DNA from: Desertivirga brevis | Lineage (GTDB): Bacteria; Bacteroidota; Bacteroidia; Sphingobacteriales; Sphingobacteriaceae | DNA: 64,000 nt | Assembly (NCBI RefSeq): GCF_017355835.1 | Contig: NZ_JAFEWF010000001.1 | Span: forward strand, 1,116,001-1,180,000 | Reading direction: 5' to 3' | Shown here: positions 25,455 through 34,727 of the stretch, in pieces | Numbering within the stretch: the first letter of the stretch is position 1 | How the letters are laid out: every line of letters starts with the position of its first letter | Notes under the pieces: model-generated | The model's database searches: none | Told to the model about the DNA's origin: nothing | What the model saw: the letters and a program-made list of their open reading frames with translations, nothing else | Position numbers and translations under genes: made by a program

Positions 25455-28400
25455 TTAAAAGGTCATGTTAACACCAAAAACATATTTACGTGCACGAGGA
25501 TAAGCCGAGTAATCTACACTTGGCGTAAGTGGACTATTACGTCTGCTATTTACCTCAGGATCATAACCAGAGTAACCTGTAATTGTAGCAAGGTTATTAC
25601 CAGTTACATATAACCTTAGACTTGAAATTTTGCCTTTGCTTGTTATAGATTTAGGCAAAGTGTAACCTAAGGTGATGTTGTTTACACGAAGGAATGAACC
25701 GTCTTCGACCGCAAAAGATTGAGCATAGTTCCAGGAAACATCCGTCATAGGAGTCCAATATTGCGCATTCGCATTGACCGCTCTAATTTGATCCGGAGAT
25801 ACTCCTATTAATCTAGAAGCTCCACCCTCTGTGACTGTTCTTTGCAAAAACTCTCCTGTTGAAGGATCAACCGTCCTCCACCTATTATTCATAAGTGATG
25901 TCAGGTTGGCACCATTTGAATAAGTACTGCTGTATTCCAATTTATTAAAATTGTACACATCGTTCCCAACAGAAAAATTTAAGAATACACTCATGTCAAA
26001 GTTCTTATAGTTGAGCGTATTGCTGAAACCTCCGGTGAATTTGGGCAAAGCCCGGCCAATAACCTGGTAGTCAGCAGTATTAATTATGCCATCTCCATTG
26101 ATATCTTTAAACTTCTGGGTTCCAGGAACAATAGATGACTGAATTGCAGCTTTGGCAACATCTGCTTTAAGTGTATACTCGGTAGAAGCCCATGGATTAT
26201 TTGTACTGCTGAACGATTTTGAATCGAAATCATCAATTGTATAAAAGCCATCGTTTACCAAACCATACATAGTTCCAACTTGTCCACCAACTTGGGTTAC
26301 AAAATCCGAAGGAGCGTTGTTAGTGCTGTACCAGCCAGAATTCCATGTAATTAACTGCTGATTACCGAGGCTCCTGATTGTATTTTTATTGAAAGAGATA
26401 TTGAAGTTAGAGTTCCAATTGAAATCCCTTTTTTTCAATACAGACGCTCCTAGTTGGAATTCCATACCCTTATTACGAGTTGAACCGACATTTTGGAACT
26501 GTCTATCATAACCATTTTGAGCAGGTATAGCATTGTGTACAAGCAAATCCTTAGTTATGTTGTTATAAAAGTCTGCTGTTAAATTCACGCGACCTCTAAA
26601 AAATTCCAAGTCAAAACCGAGATTTCGAGATACAATAGTTTCCCACTTCAAATCTGGGTTTTGTAAGCTAGGAACCACTAAGCCCGGGGAAGCAGCACCA
26701 TTTAAATAGTACGAATAATTATTACCTACACCGTAAACAGAAGTCCACTGATATGGGTCAATTCTATTATTACCCGCAGTACCATAAGTTAACCGTATCT
26801 TTCCACTTGATAATACCTGTTGATTCTTCATAAAGCTTTCTTCAGAGAATCTCCACGCAACTTGAGCTGAAGGAAAATATCCCCACTGCTTTCCAGGAGC
26901 AAAGATCGAACTTCCATCAGCCCGGAAGGTTAGGGAAGCGATGTACTTCCCGCTATAAGAATAGTTTACCTTTGAAAAGAAAGAAAGATTATGAATATCT
27001 ACAGAAGATGATGTTGGCGTCGGCTGAACATACCCTGTAGGTGCAGCGGCTAGAACATTGTTCGCAAAAGCCGTTTCTGCTGTTGTTCCAGCTGGGAAGT
27101 ACCGTAGCTCTAAAAAGTTATTGGTTGTATTAGTCAAGTAGAACTCTTGTCCTAATATCGCATCCAAAGAGCTTTTCTTATTTTTCAAGAACTCTCTGTT
27201 AGAATAACTAAGTACGTTGGAGTTATTGAAAGTTGCAATTTTCCTAACATTCCGTCCTAATACAGGTAAGGTACCGTAGGTTTTAGCAACATTGGTTATG
27301 GTATCATCGAAAGCTTTCGTATCCTGATTATTAATATCGTAACCAACAGTAGAACGAAGAGACAATTTTTTAGTTAAACTGTAATTACCATATCCATTAA
27401 TATTCAACACATTAGTGGTTCTTTTCCTGTATTGAGCATTGGAGAGTTGCACCGGATTAATAAGTGACAAACCAGCGCCATTAGTTTCGAGAGCCAGCTC
27501 AGCATCATAAAAATCAACCCCTTCGCCAGGCTGGAAAAATGGTTTGAACCTCACGATTTGCCTAAGATTATTAGATCCAGCACCTCCTTGATCAGATGTT
27601 CCAGCACCATTTACCTCCTGATTGCTGTACCTTACGTTGAATCCTACTTTAAATTTGTCTGAAGCCTTTTGATCAAATCTGAAGTTCACAATGTTCCTGT
27701 TATAGTCAGAATTCATCAAGAGACCTTCCTCACCATTGTGAGTCAAACTTAAATTATACTGAGTTTTGTCGGTACCACCATTTATACTAGCATTATGTGT
27801 GGTTTGAAAAGCATTTCTTCCAAACATTTGGTCCTGCCAGTTAAAAGCTGGTGTATTAACATAATTTGACACCCCAGCATAGTTGTTAGTGTTCCCTATA
27901 TATCTGGTTATTAGAGTAGAGTCATTAGTGATCTTAAAACGCTCATACTGGAATTGAACGAAATCATAGGGATTCATCATATCCAACTGATTGCTTAGTT
28001 TCTGCAATCCTACGAACCCATTATAACTTACTGTTGTTTTACCATTCGTATTCCGTCCACCTTTAGTAGTGATGATCATTACACCATTAGAACCTCTGGC
28101 ACCATAAATTGCAGTCGAGGCTGCGTCTTTTAATACGTCAATGCTCTGGATATCCTGGGGAGAAAGGGTGTTTAAAGCATTTTCTACCTGTACTCCGTCT
28201 ACAATGAATAAAGGAGATCCGTTCTGAGTAATTGAATTCCTTCCACGAACATTAATCTCCACATCAGCGCCAGGGACACCCTCTGCAACCGCAATTTGAA
28301 CCCCTGCTAGTTTACCTGCAAGTGCTTCCCCCAATGAATTTTGAGGATTATCTTTCAACTCTTTTGACCCTACCGACGATACAGCTCCGGCTAATGCTTC

Positions 28401-28757
28401 TTTAGAAGAAGTCATTCCGTAACCAACATTTACAGTTACTTGAACTTCTTGTAGAGTAGTGACATCGTCTTGCAGAGTAACCTTGATTTGAGATTGATCT
28501 CCTACTGCTACTTCTTTCGTCTTAAAGCCAACGTATCTAAATACTAAAATTTGACTACCAGAAGCAGGCACATTAATTTTGAAATTACCCTTTACATCAG
28601 TACTAACTCCTGTGCTCGTACCTTTCACACCCACACTAACTCCAATAAGAGCCTCGCCACTCTTATCTACAACTGTTCCCGTTACCTGCCGGGTCTGTGC
28701 AAATGCTGTTACCATGACGGCGAACAGACCACACAACAATAGTATTGCTTTCCTCAT
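25455..28757 (-). CDS. SusC/RagA-family TonB-dependent transporter (orphan pair)
   Basis: Outer-membrane importer, 1100 aa. Signal peptide (MRKAILLLCGLFAVMVTAFA), carboxypeptidase-regulatory-like domain (about 22-105), then a TonB-box-like VQVTVNVGYGMTSSKEA and the SusC plug signatures SPLFIVDGVQV, SIDVLKDAASTAIYGARGSNG and VMIITTKGG. The barrel terminates in ARKYVFGVNMTF. No N-terminal FecR/STN-type signalling extension is present, so sigma/anti-sigma control is unlikely. The SusD-family gene follows after 11 nt. Upstream lies a 540-bp divergent region with AATCGTT half-sites. Confidence 0.95.
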   Translation of the reverse strand: MRKAILLLCGLFAVMVTAFAQTRQVTGTVVDKSGEALIGVSVGVKGTSTGVSTDVKGNFKINVPASGSQILVFRYVGFKTKEVAVGDQSQIKVTLQDDVTTLQEVQVTVNVGYGMTSSKEALAGAVSSVGSKELKDNPQNSLGEALAGKLAGVQIAVAEGVPGADVEINVRGRNSITQNGSPLFIVDGVQVENALNTLSPQDIQSIDVLKDAASTAIYGARGSNGVMIITTKGGRNTNGKTTVSYNGFVGLQKLSNQLDMMNPYDFVQFQYERFKITNDSTLITRYIGNTNNYAGVSNYVNTPAFNWQDQMFGRNAFQTTHNASINGGTDKTQYNLSLTHNGEEGLLMNSDYNRNIVNFRFDQKASDKFKVGFNVRYSNQEVNGAGTSDQGGAGSNNLRQIVRFKPFFQPGEGVDFYDAELALETNGAGLSLINPVQLSNAQYRKRTTNVLNINGYGNYSLTKKLSLRSTVGYDINNQDTKAFDDTITNVAKTYGTLPVLGRNVRKIATFNNSNVLSYSNREFLKNKKSSLDAILGQEFYLTNTTNNFLELRYFPAGTTAETAFANNVLAAAPTGYVQPTPTSSSVDIHNLSFFSKVNYSYSGKYIASLTFRADGSSIFAPGKQWGYFPSAQVAWRFSEESFMKNQQVLSSGKIRLTYGTAGNNRIDPYQWTSVYGVGNNYSYYLNGAASPGLVVPSLQNPDLKWETIVSRNLGFDLEFFRGRVNLTADFYNNITKDLLVHNAIPAQNGYDRQFQNVGSTRNKGMEFQLGASVLKKRDFNWNSNFNISFNKNTIRSLGNQQLITWNSGWYSTNNAPSDFVTQVGGQVGTMYGLVNDGFYTIDDFDSKSFSSTNNPWASTEYTLKADVAKAAIQSSIVPGTQKFKDINGDGIINTADYQVIGRALPKFTGGFSNTLNYKNFDMSVFLNFSVGNDVYNFNKLEYSSTYSNGANLTSLMNNRWRTVDPSTGEFLQRTVTEGGASRLIGVSPDQIRAVNANAQYWTPMTDVSWNYAQSFAVEDGSFLRVNNITLGYTLPKSITSKGKISSLRLYVTGNNLATITGYSGYDPEVNSRRNSPLTPSVDYSAYPRARKYVFGVNMTF

Positions 28758-29297
28758 AAAATATTAATTAACTATTAGGTTTATTTAGAATTTAATTATA
28801 AACTTTCCTTTTCTTTAGGTAAAAAGACATAGTCTTCCCACCCCACATTTTGTAGTTTTTTTGTTTAATGTTCCGTTTTTTTAAGGGCTAAAGCTCTTAA
28901 TTGGTTGAATCAGGAACAATGTTAACGAGTTTCAATTCAAAAAAAATCGTTTGCTAGATAAAAATTTGTGCAATCGTTGCCGGGAACGATTTCACCTTCT
29001 GTTGCGAGCTAAACCCCTGATCGCACCATGACTCATCCTGTTAATTTATGTCCATATCCTTCCATCCACTTAATTAAGTGTAACCATCATTTTAATAAGA
29101 TTTTGCATAAAGGAGGGAAAATTCACACTCTCGATCATTCCAACCCAGCATATCCAACAGCACTTGTACGTTTGCTGTGTAACAAAGTTACTACGAAACG
29201 AACTTATAAAATTGATCTAATGCACTAAAAGAATTGATTTAACAATTGTTTATCCGACTTGTTAATACACATTAAACACACAAAACTTAGATATATT
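28758..29297. promoter_or_regulatory. Divergent intergenic region between SusC and a Gly-rich secreted protein
   Basis: 540 bp, AT-rich. It holds an inverted repeat AATCGTT-GCCGGG-AACGATT (28972-28991) and a third direct AATCGTTTGC at about 28946, candidate operator half-sites for the SusC promoter. No consensus -33/-7 pair was found on either strand. A 66-codon frame at 29028-29228 looks non-coding. Confidence 0.4.
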
Positions 29298-29870
29298 ATG
29301 AGAAAGTTATTTTTTTGTTTGCTGCTTACACTTGCAGTAAATATTGACTCAAAAGGACAGGTCAATGTTAATATCAATCTCGGGTCTCAACCCTCTTGGG
29401 GGCCAGCCGGCTACAACCACGTCGACTATTATTATCTGCCGGATATTGAGAGTTATTACTATGTTCATAAGAAACAGTTCATCTATCTGAATAATGGCCA
29501 ATGGGTGTTCGCTAATGCTTTACCTTCCCATTATCAGGGCTACAATTTATTTAATGGTTATAAAGTAGTTATTAATAGGCCAACGCCTTACCTTCAATTT
29601 GAGGACGATAGAGTAAAGTATGTAGGTTATAAAAACAAAAAAGGGGCTCAAGTTACGATTAGACAAAAGAACGCTGGTAATAGAGTTGCTGCGAACAATT
29701 CTAAAGGAGGAGGTTCAAAAATAAAAACTGGCGGATCTGCAAATTTTAAAGCAGGCGGGAATGGAAATGCCGGTAAAGGAGGAAATGGCGGTGGACATGG
29801 AAACGGCGGTGGTAAAGGGAATGGCGGTGGTAAAGGAAATGGAAATGGAGGAGGTAAAGGAAAAAACTAA
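29298..29870 (+). CDS. Secreted protein with Gly/Asn/Lys-rich tail, unknown function
   Basis: 190 aa from the ATG at 29298, where a clean signal peptide begins (MRKLFFCLLLTLAVNIDSKGQ); an upstream in-frame start at 29259 would add 13 residues of non-signal sequence. The mature part has a Tyr-rich segment (YNHVDYYYLPDIESYYYVHKKQFIYLNNGQW) seen in small Bacteroidota envelope proteins. From about residue 125 the sequence is low complexity: GNGGGKGNGGGKGNGNGGGK repeats, strongly basic. Such a tail may bind acidic polymers or act as a flexible anchor; this is a guess. A strong terminator follows. Confidence 0.7.
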   Translation: MRKLFFCLLLTLAVNIDSKGQVNVNINLGSQPSWGPAGYNHVDYYYLPDIESYYYVHKKQFIYLNNGQWVFANALPSHYQGYNLFNGYKVVINRPTPYLQFEDDRVKYVGYKNKKGAQVTIRQKNAGNRVAANNSKGGGSKIKTGGSANFKAGGNGNAGKGGNGGGHGNGGGKGNGGGKGNGNGGGKGKN

Positions 29871-29888
29871 TGGTCAACCGCTTCAAAC

Positions 29889-29921
29889 AAAAAAGCCGCC
29901 TTATATTAAAGCGGCTTTTTT
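29889..29921. terminator. Terminator, bidirectional form
   Basis: AAAAAAGCCGC (29889-29899) with GCGGCTTTTTT (29911-29921). T-tract downstream on the plus strand and A-tract that gives a T-tract on the minus strand. It lies between convergent genes. Confidence 0.85.
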
Positions 29922-29924
29922 GTT

Positions 29925-30404
29925 TTATACCCATAAATAGGGGTGACTGTCGGTTTGCTTATTTAAACGTTCCTCTATTTTCTTGGCTACATAAGACGCT
30001 AGGATCCCTCCGAAAAGGTAGAAACTAGTAGTAAGCAACTGAGTCTTCAGGGTTTTATTACTGTGAACAGGGTTAAGTCCGAGCTGCTGAGGTAAAAACA
30101 ATGCCCCTAGTCCAGCAAGCAATCCCAATGCTGTCCCCTTCGGTAATACGTATTTTTTCCTCCCTGCGGCAGCGAGGCTGTAATAAAAGGTATTACTTAT
30201 AATATCACCCGCAAGGGTTAACTTATACAAATTATCATCTTTAGGAACGGGCTGACCAGCTTTAGTTAAGCCTTTAGACAAAGCATCCATTCCCATCAAG
30301 TCCATCCTTGGCGCATCTTTATCCAATCGCCTCGTCACCTCATGTAATAAATTGAGGGCAGTAGCTCCCGCTAATCCTCCTCCAATAGCTGACAATATCC
30401 TCAT
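29925..30404 (-). CDS. Conserved small membrane protein, unknown function
   Basis: 159 aa from the ATG at 30404 (MRILSAIGGGLAGATALNLLHE). A longer frame from 30461 would overlap the cysM stop by 17 nt and start with an unlikely MIYSVNSKQS. Hydrophobic stretches at 5-18, around GTALGLLAGLGALFLP and around TTSFYLFGGILASYVA suggest three or four membrane segments. The middle contains LDKDAPRMDLMGMDALSKGL. It resembles unnamed Sphingobacteriaceae membrane proteins; no function can be given. It follows cysM on the same strand by 40 nt. Confidence 0.65.
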   Translation of the reverse strand: MRILSAIGGGLAGATALNLLHEVTRRLDKDAPRMDLMGMDALSKGLTKAGQPVPKDDNLYKLTLAGDIISNTFYYSLAAAGRKKYVLPKGTALGLLAGLGALFLPQQLGLNPVHSNKTLKTQLLTTSFYLFGGILASYVAKKIEERLNKQTDSHPYLWV

Positions 30405-30444
30405 ATTAAAAATAAAAAGAGAATATTTGAAGGATTGTTTAGAA

Positions 30445-31317
30445 TTAACCGAATAAATCACTGCTCAGGTACCTGTCGCCCCTATCGCAGACTATAAATA
30501 CCACAACGCCTCTTTCAAGTTCTGATGCAACCTTCAATGCTGCCACAGCCGCTCCTCCACTACTCATACCTGCAAATATCCCTTCAACTCTTGCCAGTTG
30601 CCTGGTCATTTCAGTTGCATCGGCCTGTGAAATATCAATGACCCTGTCAACACGTTTAGGGTCAAAGATTTTAGGTAAATACTCAACAGGCCAGCGTCTT
30701 ATTCCAGGAATTGACGACTCTTCTGTAGGCTGACATCCCACAATTTGAATATCGGGATTTTTTTCCTTGAGATACATAGAATTGCCCATAATTGTTCCCG
30801 TGGTTCCCATGGCACTCACAAAATGAGTTATTTCTCCGTTAGTGTCGTTCCAGATTTCAGGACCAGTAGTCTTGTAGTGGGCCATGTAGTTATCCGCATT
30901 GGCAAATTGATTTAAGAGAAAATAATCTCCGCTCGCTCCCTTCTCTTCTGCATAATCGCGGCAAGCTTCAATCCCTTCCAGCAAAGTTACTTTCGCCCCA
31001 AATGCTTCCATCGTTAAAGTTCTCTCCTTGGTAGAATTGCTTGGCATGACCAACTCAATTTCAAGATCGAACAATCGCGCAATCATTGCCAGCGCAATAC
31101 CGGTATTTCCGCTGGTGGCCTCAATTAACTTTGTACCAGCTTTAATATCGCCCCTTTCCAGGGCACTCTTTATCATGTTCAAAGCTGGTCGATCTTTAAC
31201 ACTTCCTCCGGGATTATTGCCCTCCAGCTTCGCGTATACCTTAACGTTAGGGTTGTTATTAAGTCTGTTTATTTCAACCAGTGGAGTCTTACCCACTAAA
31301 TCTATAAGTCCCGCCAT
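30445..31317 (-). CDS. cysM: Cysteine synthase B
   Basis: PLP-dependent O-acetylserine sulfhydrylase: O-acetyl-L-serine plus sulfide (or thiosulfate) to cysteine. 290 aa. The PLP lysine is K41 in NNPGGSVKDRPAL; the substrate loop EATSGNTGIALAM is at about 64-76, and the phosphate-binding GTTGTIMG and C-terminal SSGGAAVAAL are present. The CysM-type short length and the RRWPVEYLPKIF segment favour CysM over CysK. It starts 8 nt after the serine acetyltransferase gene, a biosynthetic pair that makes its substrate. Confidence 0.93.
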   Translation of the reverse strand: MAGLIDLVGKTPLVEINRLNNNPNVKVYAKLEGNNPGGSVKDRPALNMIKSALERGDIKAGTKLIEATSGNTGIALAMIARLFDLEIELVMPSNSTKERTLTMEAFGAKVTLLEGIEACRDYAEEKGASGDYFLLNQFANADNYMAHYKTTGPEIWNDTNGEITHFVSAMGTTGTIMGNSMYLKEKNPDIQIVGCQPTEESSIPGIRRWPVEYLPKIFDPKRVDRVIDISQADATEMTRQLARVEGIFAGMSSGGAAVAALKVASELERGVVVFIVCDRGDRYLSSDLFG

Positions 31318-31325
31318 TGTAAGTT

Positions 31326-32138
31326 CTAATGTTTAACTTGTCTTTCTACCACCTTTATTCTGGCTTCGTGGTAAACGATGGAATGAGGAGGAACTGATTT
31401 CGTTACCCATACATTTCCTCCAATAATGCTGTGGTGCCCAACAATAGTCTCGCCACCCAGAATCGTTGCTCCTGAGTAAATCACCACATTGTCTTCCACT
31501 GTAGGATGTCTCTTTGTTGAGGCCATTTGCTTTTCGACACTCAGCGCACCTAAAGTTACTCCCTGGTAAAGCTTTACATTTTTGCCGATCACTGTAGTCT
31601 CCCCGATCACAATACCTGTCCCGTGGTCGATATGAAGAAATTCTCCTATTTCAGCACCTGGATGAATATCAATACCGGTTTTAGAATGAGCGAATTCAGT
31701 AAGTATACGAGGCAATAATGGTATCTCCAGTTTATATAATGCATTAGCCAATCTGTAGAATGAAATTGCATAAAAACCGGGGTAAGTTCGGATCACTTCA
31801 AATTCGCTTTTAGCTGCGGGATCTCCATCAAGGATAGCTCGTACGTCTGTATTTAGAACGCGATATAACTCAGGAAGATTTTGAAAAAATAAACTTGCTC
31901 TACGTACGTTATCACAATCGCGACAAGCGGTGGTAGCATCCATAATCTTCTTCAGTTCTTCTTCCAGTCCTCTTAACTGCAGCTCTATTTCATTTACAGA
32001 AGCAAAGATCGTTTTCGCTTGTTCGGGATAAAGCAGTCTGATCACTCTCAGTGCCCAGGTTGCAATTTCCTCATTAGATGGGACAGCTTCAATGTGTTGA
32101 TGCTTATCAAAGATGTATTTGTAGAAATCCTCGTTCAT
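31326..32138 (-). CDS. cysE: Serine O-acetyltransferase
   Basis: Acetyl-CoA plus L-serine to O-acetyl-L-serine, first step of cysteine synthesis. 270 aa. N-terminal helical domain (1-150), then left-handed beta-helix hexapeptide repeats (GIDIHPGAEIGEFLHIDHGTGIVIGETTVIGKNVKLYQG); the catalytic D171-H172 pair is in HIDHGTG. The arrangement with cysM (8-nt gap) is a clear operon. The Cys-rich ACRDCDN near 71-77 is a possible redox or metal spot, not a general family feature. Confidence 0.92.
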   Translation of the reverse strand: MNEDFYKYIFDKHQHIEAVPSNEEIATWALRVIRLLYPEQAKTIFASVNEIELQLRGLEEELKKIMDATTACRDCDNVRRASLFFQNLPELYRVLNTDVRAILDGDPAAKSEFEVIRTYPGFYAISFYRLANALYKLEIPLLPRILTEFAHSKTGIDIHPGAEIGEFLHIDHGTGIVIGETTVIGKNVKLYQGVTLGALSVEKQMASTKRHPTVEDNVVIYSGATILGGETIVGHHSIIGGNVWVTKSVPPHSIVYHEARIKVVERQVKH

Positions 32139-32542
32139 ACCAGCAAGCCTAATCTCCTCAAAAAAGGCATTTGCAATTTTAGGAAAAAGAATCTTGTTTC
32201 TGTGTAAAAATCTATACCTGTATTCATTTGATAAACCTACTCCAAACTACCCCAAATTGTTTTTTATTGTATGCCAGCTGGATGCTCAATGAGAAGATTA
32301 ACCCAGAGTTAAACACTGAGCCTTTAGGAGTAGGAATTAAACACGAGAAAACTTCGTTTCAAATATTTTTGGAGACGGTATTTTATACGTACTTGAAACG
32401 TACTTGAATGGTATTTCAATCGGAACGGAGAAGTCATTTGTTAGTACAAAGGCATACTAGCACCTTATCGTTAAAGTTAAGTTGACTACTTACACTGGAT
32501 TGAGAAGTGTTAAAACAGTTTATGACAGACGGGAAGATAGAA
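32139..32542 (-). other. Intergenic region upstream of cysE
   Basis: 404 bp. It must contain the cysE-cysM promoter but no clear -33/-7 match. One exact tandem duplication ACGTACTTGAA x2 is at 32387-32408. A weak stem (ACACT 32492-32496 / AGTGT 32506-32510) lies 30-50 nt past the threonine aldolase start-distal end. Nothing else recognised. Confidence 0.35.
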
Positions 32543-33565
32543 TTAATGAAATTCTTTTTTAAGACTGGCGAGTACATAGTCTACATCTGAGGCTTTTACG
32601 CCTAAATGTGTAACTAAACGAACGTGATGAGGACCAAACGAGGAGGTTCTGACGCCGTGTTTCTCCAAGTGACTGACGAAACTATCTGCCGATGTGTTGC
32701 CGCCGAGTTCGGCTATAATGATGTTAGTATCTACAGGAAGAACTCTTTCCACAACTGAAAGTGTCTCAAGCTCTCTTCCTATGACTTTGGCATGCAAGTG
32801 ATCATCCTTTAATCGGCTTATGTTATGATCCAAAGCATAAATTCCAGCAGCTGCTAAATATCCAGCTTGTCTCATTCCTCCTCCTAAAACTTTTCGTATC
32901 CTTCTGGCTCGTCTAATCACATCAATATCTCCCAGTAAAACTGAGCCTACCGGGGCTCCAAGTCCTTTGGACAAGCAAATAGAGATCGTGTCGAAGAAAT
33001 GTCCGTAATCTTTTGCCTGCTCGCCTGTTTCTACCAATGCATTAAAAATCCTGGCTCCATCCAAATGCAGGGAAAGCTTTTTCAGTTTTGCCAAATGATA
33101 AATAGGCTCAATTTCATCTAAAGTATAATAACTACCTCCGCCTCTGTTTGCCGTATTTTCAAGAACGATCAACCTGCTGATAGCATGGTGAATATTATGA
33201 GGGTTGATATTAGCCTCGATCTGTTCGGCAGACAAGCGTCCACGATCACCTTTGATAGTCCTGATTGAGACTCCTGAATTAAAAGCCATTCCTCCTCCTT
33301 CGTAGAGATATACGTGTGATGTCCTATCACATATTACTTCGTCAAGCGGGTTTGTCTGGATCTTAATAGCTATTTGATTGGTCATGGTTCCCGAAGGGCA
33401 GAACAGACCTGCTGGTTTTCCAAACATCTGGGCCAGCTTTTCTTCTAATGCATTTACTGTTTCATCTTCTTCATATACGTCGTCACCTACCCTTGCTTCA
33501 AACATTACTTCAAGCATTTCTTTTGTTGGCTGAGTTACAGTATCGCTGCGAAGATCAATAGTCAT
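32543..33565 (-). CDS. ltaE: Low-specificity L-threonine aldolase
   Basis: PLP enzyme splitting L-threonine or allo-threonine to glycine and acetaldehyde. 340 aa, standard. Start MTIDLRSDTVTQPTKEML is diagnostic (RSDTVT). PLP-binding lysine K200 lies in DTISICLSKGLGAPVGSVL; D169 in LHLDGARIFNA holds the pyridine nitrogen; H84 in CDRTSHVYLYEGGG stacks on the cofactor. It stands alone, divergent from the BadF-type kinase gene with a 152-bp gap. Confidence 0.95.
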   Translation of the reverse strand: MTIDLRSDTVTQPTKEMLEVMFEARVGDDVYEEDETVNALEEKLAQMFGKPAGLFCPSGTMTNQIAIKIQTNPLDEVICDRTSHVYLYEGGGMAFNSGVSIRTIKGDRGRLSAEQIEANINPHNIHHAISRLIVLENTANRGGGSYYTLDEIEPIYHLAKLKKLSLHLDGARIFNALVETGEQAKDYGHFFDTISICLSKGLGAPVGSVLLGDIDVIRRARRIRKVLGGGMRQAGYLAAAGIYALDHNISRLKDDHLHAKVIGRELETLSVVERVLPVDTNIIIAELGGNTSADSFVSHLEKHGVRTSSFGPHHVRLVTHLGVKASDVDYVLASLKKEFH

Positions 33566-33717
33566 AATTCAAATTAACGTATTTAAAGGGATAGAAGCAG
33601 CATCTCTATGACAAATTACTTTTATTACAGGCTTAGCTGATTTCTTAAAACAATAAAGGCGATATGGCATTTAAAGTTTTCAGGTTTTTTTTACATTAGC
33701 TACCTAAATTATAAGAA

Positions 33718-34569
33718 ATGATCATTATTGCAGACGGAGGATCAACTAAAACAAACTGGTGTCTCCTAAATAACGAGAACAAAAAAGTATATTTTAATAC
33801 TGAAGGATACAATCCCTATTTTGTAACGAAGGAATACATCGTAGAATCTTTAAAAAAAAATTTGCCTGCAGATCTTGATCTCCCTGCAATTACAGAAGTG
33901 AACTTTTATGGAGCGGGAGTACATAATGAGGAAAAAGCAGGTGAAATAAGAGATGCCTTTGCTCAGGTTTTCACTCATAGTAAGATATTTGTAGGTCATG
34001 ACCTTCTGGCTGCTGCAAGAGCGCTGTTAGGTGATAAGCCGGGATTTGCTGCTATCCTTGGAACCGGTACCAATACCTGTATCTATGACGGAAAAGAGAT
34101 TGTAAGTCAGATTGATTCAGGAGCTTATATTTTGGGAGATGAAGGAAGTGGATGCCATATTGGGAAAAAGCTATTGATCGACTATTTGCGTGGTTATATG
34201 CCGGAAAGCGTTAGAGAAAGCTTTTGGAACGCCTTTAAACTTACTCCTGACGACATTCAGGAAAACGTTTATTCGAAACCTTTAGCAAACAGGTTTTGTG
34301 CTAGTTTTAGCAAATTCGTGTATGAGGAAACTTCCGACAGGACATATACGCGAGGAATTGTAAAGCAATCTTTTACCGATTTCTTTAAAAATCTCGTTAC
34401 CCACTACCCTGATTATCAGAACTACTCATTCAACTGCATTGGTTCAGTTGCATATAGTTTCAGGGATATTTTGGAGGAAGTTGCGGGAGAACATGGAATG
34501 CAATTGGGCGAATTAGTCCGGTCGCCAATAGACAATCTGGTGGAATACCATGTAGAGCATAAGAGCTAG
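33718..34569 (+). CDS. BadF/BadG-type ASKHA kinase (N-acetylglucosamine kinase-like)
   Basis: Cytoplasmic ATP-dependent sugar or amino-sugar kinase by family. 283 aa. The phosphate-1 loop is intact: ADGGSTKTNW with D6, G7, G8, T10 and T12. The catalytic-region segment GHDLLAAARALLGDKPG and the second phosphate/adenosine loops ILGTGTNTC and GDEGSGCHIGKKLL are present. A second member of the family sits between pfkA and gapA 2 kb away (36545-37393) but has lost several of these residues. GlcNAc is the best substrate guess from related eukaryotic and bacterial kinases; not proven. Confidence 0.85.
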   Translation: MIIIADGGSTKTNWCLLNNENKKVYFNTEGYNPYFVTKEYIVESLKKNLPADLDLPAITEVNFYGAGVHNEEKAGEIRDAFAQVFTHSKIFVGHDLLAAARALLGDKPGFAAILGTGTNTCIYDGKEIVSQIDSGAYILGDEGSGCHIGKKLLIDYLRGYMPESVRESFWNAFKLTPDDIQENVYSKPLANRFCASFSKFVYEETSDRTYTRGIVKQSFTDFFKNLVTHYPDYQNYSFNCIGSVAYSFRDILEEVAGEHGMQLGELVRSPIDNLVEYHVEHKS

Positions 34570-34590
34570 GGTGGGAAGCAATCCACAATT

Positions 34591-34627
34591 AAAAAGGGTT
34601 TAGTAAATCAAATACTAAACCCTTTTT
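34591..34627. terminator. Terminator after the BadF-type kinase
   Basis: Perfect 15-bp arms AAAAAGGGTTTAGTA (34591-34605) and TACTAAACCCTTTTT (34613-34627), 7-nt loop, ends in seven T. Also usable from the minus strand by the Nudix-regulator gene. Confidence 0.88.
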
Positions 34628-34727
34628 TTGCGACTTTCCACGATCGAAAAGACCGTCACCTGCTTCACCTTCTCATTCTCGTTCACATTTTGAGGCTCTT
34701 CGGATTCATGGTGATATTTAATGGTTG

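Noticed and set aside
28758..28800. ECF-sigma promoter for the orphan SusC gene
   Set aside because: No sigma or anti-sigma gene is adjacent and the SusC lacks an N-terminal signalling domain.
29028..29228. 66-codon frame on the plus strand in the SusC upstream gap
   Set aside because: Composition unlike a protein (His, Cys, Pro scatter), no leader or neighbour support, and it overlaps the likely control region.
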